In this document: one piece after another, positions 15,744-23,180 of the stretch
Numbering within the stretch: the first letter of the stretch is position 1
How the letters are laid out: each line of letters opens with the position of its first letter
Origin: DASTSN01 sp035760665
GTDB taxonomy: Bacteria; Bacteroidota; Bacteroidia; Chitinophagales; Chitinophagaceae
Direction of reading: 5' to 3'
NCBI GenBank assembly: GCA_035760665.1
Contig: DASTSN010000003.1
Coordinates: 1-31,519 of the forward strand
DNA length: 31,519 nucleotides
Notes under the pieces: model-generated
What the model was told of the DNA's origin: nothing
Databases searched by the model: none
What the model saw: the letters and a program-made list of their open reading frames with translations, nothing else
Made by a program: the position numbers and the translations under genes

Positions 15744-15780
15744 AACCGGGAGAAAGCAGTTCACTTTCTCCCGGTTTTTT
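15744..15780. terminator. Strong hairpin between acn and sufB
   Basis: AACCGGGAGAAAG (15744-15756), a 7-base loop and CTTTCTCCCGGTT (15764-15776): a perfect 13-bp stem. It lies just past the acn stop and probably ends that leftward transcript. The continuous T-tract (TTTTTT, 15775-15780), however, is on the plus strand, so termination may be better rightward than leftward. Confidence 0.7.
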
Positions 15781-15796
15781 ATTGAAATCCTGTTGC

Positions 15797-18067
15797 TTAT
15801 GCTTTTGCAAACTGCTTGCGAATTACATTGAGGGCGCCGCCGGCTTTGAACCACTCAATCTGCTGCTCATTGTAGCTGTGGTTCACTTTAATCTCGTCAC
15901 TACTGCCATCTTTATGATGCAACAGCACCGTCAGCGGCTGGCCGGGGGCGAATGACGTGAGCCCAACAATATCAATCGCATCATCTTCCTGAATCTTATC
16001 ATAGTCCTCTTTGTTGGCAAACGTAAGTGCCAGCATACCCTGTTTCTTCAGGTTGGTTTCGTGGATACGGGCAAAACTCCTAACCAGGATAGCCCGTACG
16101 CCAAGGTGCCTTGGTTCCATTGCAGCATGCTCTCGGCTGGAGCCTTCACCGTAGTTTTCGTCACCTACCACTATACTGCCGATACCGGCTGCTTTATAAG
16201 CTCTTTGTACTTTTGGCACACTGTCATATTCGCCCGTCAATTGGTTTTTAACATTATCAGTTTTTTCATTAAAATAATTAACGGCGCCAATCAGCATGTT
16301 GTTACTGATATTATCCAGGTGTCCCCGGTAACGAAGCCATGGACCGGCCATACTGATATGATCTGTTGTACATTTTCCTTTGGCCTTAATCAATAACTTC
16401 AAGCCTTTAAGGTCGGTACCTTCCCAGGCAGCAAACGGGGCCAGCAGTTGAAGGCGCTGGCTTTCCGGGCTTACAACTACCTGTACAGCGCTACCATCTT
16501 TGGCAGGAGCCTGGTAACCGGGATCTTTCACATCAAATCCTTTGGGCGGAAGTTCAAAACCTGTTGGTTCATTTAACAACACTTCTTCGCCCTTTTCATT
16601 TTTCAATTTATCTGTTAGGGGATTGAACGCTATGGTTCCGGCCATTGCCAGGGCAGTAACAATTTCAGGGCTGGCTACAAAAGCATGTGTGGAAGCCAGT
16701 CCGTCGTTACGTTTGGCAAAGTTTCGGTTAAAGGATGTGATAATAGTGTTCTTGCGATTCGGATCATCAATATGTCGTGCCCATTGACCGATACAGGGTC
16801 CGCAGGCGTTGGCCAATACCACGCCACCCGCATCTTCAAATTCTTTTATAAACCCATCCCGCTCGATGGTATAACGCACCTGCTCACTGCCGGGTGTAAT
16901 AGTAAACTCAGACTTTGTTTTCAATCCTTTGCTCACCGCATCTTTTACGATAGAGGCGCTGCGGCTGATATCTTCATAAGATGAGTTGGTGCAACTGCCG
17001 ATAAGCGCCACCTCCAGTTTTTCGGGCCATCCGTTTTCTTTCACAGCTGCAGCCATTTTTGAAATGGGCGTGGCCAGATCGGGTGTAAAGGGCCCATTTA
17101 CGTATGGCTCTAATGTTGACAAATCAAGTTCCAGTAACTGGTCATAATATTTGGTAGGCTCCGCATACACTTCTGCATCCGGACGCAAATGATCTTTAAT
17201 GCCATCCGCCAGGGCTGCCACTTCTTCGCGGCCGGTAGCCTTCAGATAAGCAGCCATTTTTTCATCATATGCAAACAGGGAGCATGTGGCGCCGATTTCG
17301 GCACCCATATTACAGATAGTACCTTTTCCGGTAGCGCTGAGGCTGTCAGCACCCGGCCCAAAATATTCTACAATGGCTCCGGTACCGCCCTTTACTGTCA
17401 GTTGACCCGCTACCCATAGAATAATGTCTTTTGCCGAAGTCCAGCCGCTCATTTTTCCTGTCAGCTTTACACCAATCACTTTTGGCATTTTTAATTCCCA
17501 GGGTAATCCGGCCATTACATCCACGGCATCTGCCCCACCAACTCCAATGGCAACCATACCCAGGCCGCCGGCATTAGGGGTGTGGCTGTCCGTACCAATC
17601 ATCATGCCGCCCGGAAATGCATAATTTTCCAGCACCACCTGGTGAATAATGCCTGCACCGGGTTTCCAGAAGCCAATGCCGTATTTATTGGAAATGGAAG
17701 CCAGGAAATCATACACTTCTTTATTGCTGTCGAGAGCAGTTGCTAGGTCCTGCTTAGCACCTACTTTCGCTTGTATCAGGTGATCGCAATGCACGGTGGA
17801 AGGTACGGCTACCTGATCCCGGCCACAGGTCATAAACTGAAGCAGGGCCATTTGGGCGGTAGCATCCTGCATGGCAACACGGTCGGGGGCAAAATCCACG
17901 TAGTCTTTCCCGCGGGTGTAAGCGGCGGCCGGTAAAGAACCGTACAAATGCGCATACAGAATTTTTTCTGATAAGGTAAGAGGTCTGCCAGCCAGTTTAC
18001 GGGCAGCGGCAATTTTCCCCGGCATTTCTGCGTAAACTTTTTTGATGAGATCAAGATCGAATACCAT
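15797..18067 (-). CDS. acn: Aconitate hydratase
   Basis: The 756-residue product is a [4Fe-4S] enzyme that interconverts citrate and isocitrate through cis-aconitate in the TCA cycle. The three cluster ligands are Cys359 (IGSCTNSS), Cys422 and Cys425 (ACGPCIGQW). Other family motifs include GTDSHTPNAGGLGM at about 158-171, FNRNFAKRNDG, and the swivelling C-terminal domain with DENYGEGSSREHAAMEPR. The length fits the mitochondrial-type aconitases common in Bacteroidota, not AcnB. The ATG is at 18067. It has a leader of about 125 bases if the promoter at 18198-18228 is right, with a hairpin at 18135-18161. It sits directly upstream of the suf operon, on the same strand but with its own terminator region. 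Confidence 0.96.
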   Translation of the reverse strand: MVFDLDLIKKVYAEMPGKIAAARKLAGRPLTLSEKILYAHLYGSLPAAAYTRGKDYVDFAPDRVAMQDATAQMALLQFMTCGRDQVAVPSTVHCDHLIQAKVGAKQDLATALDSNKEVYDFLASISNKYGIGFWKPGAGIIHQVVLENYAFPGGMMIGTDSHTPNAGGLGMVAIGVGGADAVDVMAGLPWELKMPKVIGVKLTGKMSGWTSAKDIILWVAGQLTVKGGTGAIVEYFGPGADSLSATGKGTICNMGAEIGATCSLFAYDEKMAAYLKATGREEVAALADGIKDHLRPDAEVYAEPTKYYDQLLELDLSTLEPYVNGPFTPDLATPISKMAAAVKENGWPEKLEVALIGSCTNSSYEDISRSASIVKDAVSKGLKTKSEFTITPGSEQVRYTIERDGFIKEFEDAGGVVLANACGPCIGQWARHIDDPNRKNTIITSFNRNFAKRNDGLASTHAFVASPEIVTALAMAGTIAFNPLTDKLKNEKGEEVLLNEPTGFELPPKGFDVKDPGYQAPAKDGSAVQVVVSPESQRLQLLAPFAAWEGTDLKGLKLLIKAKGKCTTDHISMAGPWLRYRGHLDNISNNMLIGAVNYFNEKTDNVKNQLTGEYDSVPKVQRAYKAAGIGSIVVGDENYGEGSSREHAAMEPRHLGVRAILVRSFARIHETNLKKQGMLALTFANKEDYDKIQEDDAIDIVGLTSFAPGQPLTVLLHHKDGSSDEIKVNHSYNEQQIEWFKAGGALNVIRKQFAKA

Positions 18068-18134
18068 GCGATAGATTTGAATAGTTGGAAATGAATAATG
18101 TGTTGCCAGAGTATGCAGCCGGTTGTAACACCAT

Positions 18135-18161
18135 TGGCAAATCCGGAATTAGGGTTTGCCA
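18135..18161 (-). repeat. Inverted repeat in the aconitase leader
   Basis: TGGCAAA (18135-18141) and TTTGCCA (18155-18161) are perfect reverse complements 13 bases apart. They lie about 70-95 bases upstream of the acn ATG, inside the predicted leader RNA. It could fold as an mRNA hairpin or act as a regulator site. No known leader motif was recognised. Confidence 0.4.
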
Positions 18162-18197
18162 GTCAGCACTTTTCCGGTTCGGCACATTAAAGAGGGG

Positions 18198-18228
18198 CAA
18201 AATTAAATAAATAACGACCTTAAAAAAA
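18198..18228 (-). promoter_or_regulatory. acn: Probable acn promoter
   Basis: The minus strand carries a perfect -7 box TAATTTTG (18205-18198), preceded 19 bases upstream by TTTT (18228-18225) in place of TTTG. This predicts a start near 18192 and a leader of about 125 bases. The surrounding A/T-runs make the -33 call weak. Confidence 0.45.
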
Positions 18229-18279
18229 ATCAGTTTAGCCGTCTCTTGCTTTTTTAGCCCCACGCGATCCCGGCCTTTG

Positions 18280-18306
18280 CCGGAATCTAACAGAATTTTA
18301 TTCCGG
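18280..18306 (+). repeat. Inverted repeat upstream of the PspC-domain gene
   Basis: CCGGAAT (18280-18286) and ATTCCGG (18300-18306) are perfect reverse complements 13 bases apart, 30 bases before the PspC-domain ATG. An overlapping hairpin CCGGC-CTTT-GCCGG lies at 18270-18283. The right arm falls near the expected -33 position if TAATTTAG (18324-18331) is the -7 box, so an operator is plausible. Confidence 0.4.
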
Positions 18307-18335
18307 TAAAATCTACAATTTTATAATTTAGCAGT

Positions 18336-18557
18336 ATGAACAGGTTGAAGGATTTCATAGAATGGAATGCTTTCGGGGTTTGTTCCGCCATTGGCGAAAG
18401 AATTGGCATTGCTACCAGCCGCATACGTATGTGGTTTATCTATATTTCCTTTCTCACGATGGGCTCTCCAATCATTATTTACATGGTACTCGCTTTTTGG
18501 ATGAACATGAAAAGATATATCCTGAATGCCCGCCGCAATCCGTTGAAATATCTTTAA
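18336..18557 (+). CDS. Small PspC-domain membrane protein
   Basis: The 73-residue product consists almost wholly of a PspC domain: FGVCSAIGERIGIATSRIRM, then one long hydrophobic segment at about 31-56 (FIYISFLTMGSPIIIYMVLAFWM). In enterobacteria PspC is a membrane sensor in the phage-shock response to envelope stress; in Bacteroidota short PspC-domain proteins of this size are common and mostly uncharacterised. The start is the ATG at 18336, with the imperfect -7 box TAATTTAG 5 bases upstream, so the mRNA may be nearly leaderless. It is divergent from acn and about 110 bases ahead of the AraC-type gene, with which it may or may not be co-transcribed. Confidence 0.85.
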   Translation: MNRLKDFIEWNAFGVCSAIGERIGIATSRIRMWFIYISFLTMGSPIIIYMVLAFWMNMKRYILNARRNPLKYL

Positions 18558-18666
18558 TCCCGTCCGCACACCAGCAATTGCTGAAAAACCTTTTTACGGT
18601 TAAAGTTTACCCGGGGGCAGCTCTAAACCAATAGCAGGCACCGGCCGTTCCCGGCAGATTACCAGT

Positions 18667-19650
18667 ATGATCGCCTTGCAATACGAACTTACCACGTACA
18701 AAAAGTTCCTTGAAGACTTGTCTGTTTTCCTGGACATTCCCCTTATTGATCATACCCTCTATTTCCCGGCAACGATTGGCAAGGGCTACATTAAATACCT
18801 GCAATTGCCGGATAAAACAGAGGTCCTGATTGCCTATTTCCGGTTAAAAAATGACTTTGTACTCGAACGAAAAAAAGATGCCAAAGAATACTATACCTTC
18901 TGTTGTGAAGAGATCAGCGAGTTGAAAGAGTTTAGCATGACCATCGGTGCAGACCAGTTGCAGGCTACCGAAAAATTTTCGGCCATGTACCTGACAAGTT
19001 TCCTGTATGATGTGGGGTATCACCTGAAGCCCGACACACAGGTGAGCAGTATCAGGATGCTACTCACCCCAGAATGGATGCGTAACTATCTTGGGCTTGA
19101 CCAGCAAGCCGCAGTGTTAGCGCAATATTTACAAATGAAAACCGCCGGCATCCTGTATAAAAAAGTTGATGCAGCAGCCAGGGAAATCATGAAAGAGCTG
19201 CTGCAAAAACCCCGCACAGCCGGCGCTCCGGCACTTTTCTACCAGTCGCGGCTGTTGCACCTGGTAGAAAAATTTTTTCAGTGGATGAACGAATCTCTGC
19301 AGCAACATCCGCACAGGACACAGGATCTTTCCCGGCACGATATTGAGCGGATGCGGAAAACGGAATTACATCTGCTGCGCAACCTGGCTGCTCCGCCCAC
19401 CATCAAAGAACTGGCAAAAATGGCTGCCATCAGCGAGTCAAAGCTTAAAAAATTATTTAAAGCTGTTTACGGCTTACCCCCTTATGAATACTTTCAAAAA
19501 CACCGCATGGATAAAGCCCGAACCATGTTGCTGACAGGACAATACAGCATCAAGGATGTAGGCTATGCGCTGGGTTATACAAACCTGAGCAACTTTACGT
19601 TAGCGTTTAAAAAAGCATTTGGCCTGCTCCCCAGCGATCTGCTTAAATAA
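18667..19650 (+). CDS. AraC-family transcriptional regulator
   Basis: The 327-residue product ends in an AraC/XylS DNA-binding domain (about 230-327). The first helix-turn-helix reads TIKELAKMAAISESKLKKLFKAVYG. The second contains SIKDVGYALGYTNLSNFTLAFKKAFGLLPS, split here from the linking PYEYFQKHRMDKARTMLL helix. The N-terminal 220 residues show no recognisable cupin motif or other named domain; they look mixed alpha/beta and may bind an unknown effector. The arrangement matches AraC regulators common in Bacteroidota, whose targets usually cannot be told from sequence. It is convergent with the IscS-type gene, with only 13 bases between stops. Confidence 0.92.
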   Translation: MIALQYELTTYKKFLEDLSVFLDIPLIDHTLYFPATIGKGYIKYLQLPDKTEVLIAYFRLKNDFVLERKKDAKEYYTFCCEEISELKEFSMTIGADQLQATEKFSAMYLTSFLYDVGYHLKPDTQVSSIRMLLTPEWMRNYLGLDQQAAVLAQYLQMKTAGILYKKVDAAAREIMKELLQKPRTAGAPALFYQSRLLHLVEKFFQWMNESLQQHPHRTQDLSRHDIERMRKTELHLLRNLAAPPTIKELAKMAAISESKLKKLFKAVYGLPPYEYFQKHRMDKARTMLLTGQYSIKDVGYALGYTNLSNFTLAFKKAFGLLPSDLLK

Positions 19651-19663
19651 AAAAGGAAAATTT

Positions 19664-20791
19664 TTACATCAGCTCCTTAACTTTTTCCACTACAGCATCA
19701 ATCTCCTCTTTCGTATTGTACTTACTGAACGAAAAACGGACCGTCACCAGGTTAGGATTATTATTGATGGCCCGTATGACATGCGAGCCTACATCTGCTC
19801 CGCTGCTGCAGGCGCTGCCGCCGGATACGCAAATATTATTGATGTCAAGATTAAAAAGAATCATTTCAGATTTCTCTGTCTTGGGGAAAGCAGCGCTTAA
19901 AACAGTATACAAACTTTGTCCTTCGAAATCGCCGTTGAAAGAAACCGTTTGAATTTTTTGCCGAAGCTGCTCTATCATGTATGTTTTAAGAGACTGGATA
20001 TAACTGCTTTCCTCTTCGTAATGCTGCATGGCCCTTTCCAAAGCAGTCGCAAACCCTACAATACCATAGAGGTTTTCTGTGCCGGCACGCATGTTCCGTT
20101 CCTGCCCGCCACCGAAGATTAACGGGCTGATCTTGATGTTATCATTTACATATAATATGCCGACTCCCTTGGGACCGTGAAATTTATGACCGGAAGCCGA
20201 AATAAAATGCACCGGCGTTTTGCGCAAATCAATGGGATAATGCCCGATGGTCTGCACACAGTCAGAGTGAAAAATCGCATTGTACTTTTTACACAGGTTA
20301 CCAACCGCATCAATGTCCAGCAGGTTCCCGATTTCATTATTGGCATGCATCAGCGTGACCAGGCAACGCTCTTCACGGGTAGTCAGTTGTTCCTCCAGGT
20401 TGGACAGGTCAACATGCCCGTTGGGAAAAAGCTTGACAAAACTGCTGGTCACCTCGTCTTCATGATCATAATGCTCTACGGTGTGGAGCACGGCATGATG
20501 CTCGATTGGGGAAGTGATAATATGCCGGCATCCCAGGTCTTTAATGGCGGCAAGAATCGCGGTATTGTTACTTTCCGTACCGCCGCTGGTAAAAAAGATT
20601 TCACCCGGATGAGCATTGAGTAATTTAGCTACTTTTTTCCGGGCTGTTTCAATAGCCAGTCTCGTTTCCCGGCCATAAGAGTAGATAGAGGAAGGATTGC
20701 CAAAATGCGTGGTCATATAAGGCAGCATAGCATCCAGCACTTCTTTGTCGAGCGGAGTAGTGGCAGCGTTATCTAAGTAAATCCTGTTCAT
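19664..20791 (-). CDS. iscS: IscS/NifS-type cysteine desulfurase (class I)
   Basis: The 375-residue product is a second PLP-dependent cysteine desulfurase. It belongs to class I: the PLP lysine is Lys203 (SGHKFHGPKG) and the catalytic Cys328 sits in the longer mobile loop SGGSACSSG, unlike SufS with its RxGHHC loop. The N-terminal YLDNAATTPLD and the His99 region (EHHAVLHT) are standard. No iscU, hscA or fdx is next to it, so it does not form an ISC operon here. The likely role is sulphur supply for tRNA thiolation, thiamine or molybdopterin, or backup of SufS. The ATG at 20791 follows a perfect -7 box by about 33 bases. It is about 15 aa shorter than a typical IscS, as expected of the NifS-like subgroup. 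Confidence 0.93.
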   Translation of the reverse strand: MNRIYLDNAATTPLDKEVLDAMLPYMTTHFGNPSSIYSYGRETRLAIETARKKVAKLLNAHPGEIFFTSGGTESNNTAILAAIKDLGCRHIITSPIEHHAVLHTVEHYDHEDEVTSSFVKLFPNGHVDLSNLEEQLTTREERCLVTLMHANNEIGNLLDIDAVGNLCKKYNAIFHSDCVQTIGHYPIDLRKTPVHFISASGHKFHGPKGVGILYVNDNIKISPLIFGGGQERNMRAGTENLYGIVGFATALERAMQHYEEESSYIQSLKTYMIEQLRQKIQTVSFNGDFEGQSLYTVLSAAFPKTEKSEMILFNLDINNICVSGGSACSSGADVGSHVIRAINNNPNLVTVRFSFSKYNTKEEIDAVVEKVKELM

Positions 20792-20824
20792 ACAGTCTGT
20801 CCTTTACAAGGGCGAAAGAAACCG

Positions 20825-20855
20825 CAAAGATAGGTAATCCCCCGCGGGCAGTAAA
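20825..20855 (-). promoter_or_regulatory. Promoter of the IscS-type gene
   Basis: The minus strand carries TTTA (20855-20852), a 19-base spacer and a perfect TATCTTTG (20832-20825), matching -33 TTTG and -7 TAnnTTTG with one mismatch. The leader would be about 28 bases. Confidence 0.6.
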
Positions 20856-20893
20856 CGATCCCGCAATGACGGCAGTACAAGACTTCTTAGGAT

Positions 20894-22285
20894 TTACATA
20901 AACTCTTTGATATCCTGCATCAGGCGCATAGCAATGTGATTGGCCTTGGACTCGTAATCGCTCTCTGCATAAATACGTACGATTGGTTCTGTATTGGACG
21001 TCCGCAGATGCACCCAGTCATTATCGAATTCAATTTTCAGTCCGTCCTCGGTATTGATGGGATTATTTTTATACTTCTTTTTTATTTGATCAAAAATGGT
21101 TTTAACATCAAAACCGTTTTCGAGTTCTATTTTATTCTTAGAAATAAAATAGTCGGGATACTGCCCGCGCAGGGATTTGATACTCTTTTTGTAGGCAGCC
21201 AGGTGGCTCAGAAAGAGCGCTATTCCAATGAGCGCATCGCGGCCGTAATGAAAATCTGGCACAATGATTCCCCCGTTACCCTCTCCCCCGATCACCGCAT
21301 TGACTTGTTTCATTTTACTGACCACGTTTACCTCGCCGACAGAGGAAGGAAAATAGTCCCCGCCATGACGCAGGGTCAGTTCTTTCAGGGCCTTGGTGCT
21401 GCTCATATTGCTTACGGTATTCCCTTTGCGCCTGCTCAAAACATAATCGGCTACAGCGACAAGGGTATACTCTTCTCCAAACATGCTCCCATCCTCACAA
21501 ACAAAGCAAAGGCGGTCAACATCCGGGTCCACGGCAATACCCAAATGCGCTTTCTGCTTCACCACCTCGTTACTCAGCCCGGTAAGATGCTCGGGTAATG
21601 GTTCGGGGTTATGCGCAAATTTTCCATTGACTTCTTTATTGAGCACAATCACCTCCTCCACGCCCAGCGCCGTTAGCAAGGCCGGTACAAAAATGGCACC
21701 GGTGGAATTGATGGCATCAACAACAATTTTAAAATGAGCCTTAGCAATTGCTGCAGCATCAACCAGCGGATACTCCAGTATCTCGGCAATATGTTTTTGC
21801 AAGTAGCTATCATCCTGCTTAACGCTTCCTAACTTGTCCACCGGCACAAATACAAAATCTTCCCGGGCAGCCTTTTCCAGCACAGCAGCCCCCGTTTCGG
21901 CAGAAATAAATTCACCTTCTTCGTTCAGCAGTTTCAACGCATTCCACTCCTTAGGATTGTGGCTGGCAGTTAAGATGATACCGCCATCTGCCTGTTCCAT
22001 TTTTACGGCCACCTCCACAGTCGGTGTAGTGGAAAGCCCCAGGTCAACCACATCAATGCCGGATGCGGTCAGTGTATGCAGCACCAGGCCGCGTACCATT
22101 TCACCGCTAATACGTCCATCACGGCCAAGGACAATCTTCACCGGCCGTGATTTATCCTGCCGGCGCTCCTGCAGGATAGCGCCAAAAGCGGCCGTAAACT
22201 TGACAATATCTAGTGGGGAAAGGGTTTCACCGGGTTTTCCGCCAATCGTGCCTCTTATGCCAGAAATGCTCTTTATCAATGCCAC
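20894..22285 (-). CDS. glmM: Phosphoglucosamine mutase-like phosphohexomutase
   Basis: The product has 463 residues if the GTG at 22285 is the start, which gives the usual N-terminus (M)ALIKSISGIRGTIGG. No in-frame ATG exists there; a TTG two codons earlier is the only other option before a TAA. The catalytic phosphoserine is Ser108 (TASHNPKEWNALK), the Mg-binding loop DPDVDR is at 253-258, the sugar loop GGEGNGG at 333-339, and the phosphate-binding RTSNTEP starts at 428. The family includes GlmM (glucosamine-6-P to glucosamine-1-P, for peptidoglycan) and PMM/PGM; Bacteroidota orthologues of this length are usually called GlmM. A perfect -7 box lies at 22308-22315. It is 102 bases upstream of the iscS-type start on the opposite side of that promoter, in the same direction. 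Confidence 0.88.
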   Translation of the reverse strand: MALIKSISGIRGTIGGKPGETLSPLDIVKFTAAFGAILQERRQDKSRPVKIVLGRDGRISGEMVRGLVLHTLTASGIDVVDLGLSTTPTVEVAVKMEQADGGIILTASHNPKEWNALKLLNEEGEFISAETGAAVLEKAAREDFVFVPVDKLGSVKQDDSYLQKHIAEILEYPLVDAAAIAKAHFKIVVDAINSTGAIFVPALLTALGVEEVIVLNKEVNGKFAHNPEPLPEHLTGLSNEVVKQKAHLGIAVDPDVDRLCFVCEDGSMFGEEYTLVAVADYVLSRRKGNTVSNMSSTKALKELTLRHGGDYFPSSVGEVNVVSKMKQVNAVIGGEGNGGIIVPDFHYGRDALIGIALFLSHLAAYKKSIKSLRGQYPDYFISKNKIELENGFDVKTIFDQIKKKYKNNPINTEDGLKIEFDNDWVHLRTSNTEPIVRIYAESDYESKANHIAMRLMQDIKEFM

Positions 22286-22307
22286 AAACAAAAGGTTTAA
22301 TGATTAA

Positions 22308-22315
22308 CAAAAATA
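22308..22315 (-). promoter_or_regulatory. -7 box upstream of glmM
   Basis: The minus strand reads TATTTTTG, a perfect TAnnTTTG, about 22 bases before the proposed GTG start. It predicts a leader of about 18 bases and supports the GTG (or TTG) as the true start region. No clear -33 element was found. Confidence 0.5.
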
Positions 22316-22425
22316 AGGATTGATGGTTGATTTTTCCGATCAATCTACCCCGCCCGACAATCACTACTTGATGGACTGCATTTTTTGAAAAATAAAAGAA
22401 AAGATATTTGCAAAAAAAGAGCACA

Positions 22426-23175
22426 ATGGCCGGAACTGAGTGGTACAGGCAATGGTTTAATACAGCTTTTTACCACAAACTTTATTTTGAACGGAATGAC
22501 GAAGAAGCTCGCCGCTTTATCCGGCGCCTGCTCGAGTATTTAAAACCTGCTGCCGGAAGCTGACTGCTTGATGTTGCCTGCGGCCGGGGGCGCTACGCGA
22601 AATTACTCGCTGCCGAAGGATTCCCGGTCGTTGGATTTGATTTATCTCCCGACAGTATTGCTTATGCCAAACAGTTTGAATCAGCAAACCTGTCTTTTTA
22701 TCAGCATGATATGCGGCTGCCTTTTTGGATAAACTACTTCGATTATGTGTTTAACTTCTTCACCAGTTTTGGCTATTTCCGCACACGTCACGAGCACGAT
22801 GCCGCAGTTGGAACGATGGCCGCCAGCCTTCGGCAAAAAGGCCTGTTGGTGATCGACTACCTGAATGTTCATTTTACAGAGGATCACCTGGTACCTGCTG
22901 AAGAAAACATTCTTGGTAACACGGTGTTTACTATTCACCGCTGGCAGGATGAGTGGCATTTTTTCAAAAAAATTCAGATCACAGATCCTTCCCTGGAAAC
23001 CCCTCTCCTATTTACAGAAGAACTTCGCAAACTGACGCTGGACGATTTTACCGGCATGCTGAGTTTCAGGAACCTGCAGGTTAAAGAAGTATTTGGCGAC
23101 TACCAGTTATCTGCATACACCAGTAAGACATCTCCAAGACTCATAATGATTGCTGAAAAAGAAAATATAACCTGA
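22426..23175 (+). pseudogene. SAM methyltransferase gene with one in-frame stop
   Basis: One reading frame from the ATG at 22426 to the TAA ending at 23175 encodes a class I SAM-dependent methyltransferase of about 249 residues, but codon 46 is TGA (22561-22563). Before it, residues 1-45 read AGTEWYRQWFNTAFYHKLY and on to PAAGS, the normal start for this family. After it, motif I continues at once as LLDVACGRGRYAKLLA, then FDLSPDSIAYAKQF and the rest intact to the C-terminus. A typical homologue would have Arg or Trp at this place (GSRLLDVACG), so CGA or TGG to TGA is one base change. There is no other damage, so this is a recent nonsense mutation, a sequencing error, or readthrough (the next base is C, a leaky context). 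No in-frame restart keeps the SAM loop. Confidence 0.85.
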
Positions 23176-23180
23176 AACCG

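Noticed and set aside
15685..15830. Short plus-strand open frame between sufB and acn
   Set aside because: It runs through the 13-bp hairpin and into the acn 3' end, and its sequence shows no protein-like pattern.
20936..21598. Plus-strand frame of 220 residues inside glmM
   Set aside because: Antisense shadow; the glmM frame carries all catalytic motifs.
22561..22563. TGA in the methyltransferase as a selenocysteine codon
   Set aside because: The homologous position is normally Arg or Trp before motif I, no catalytic Cys is expected there, and I saw no selenium genes. Mutation, error or readthrough explains it better.
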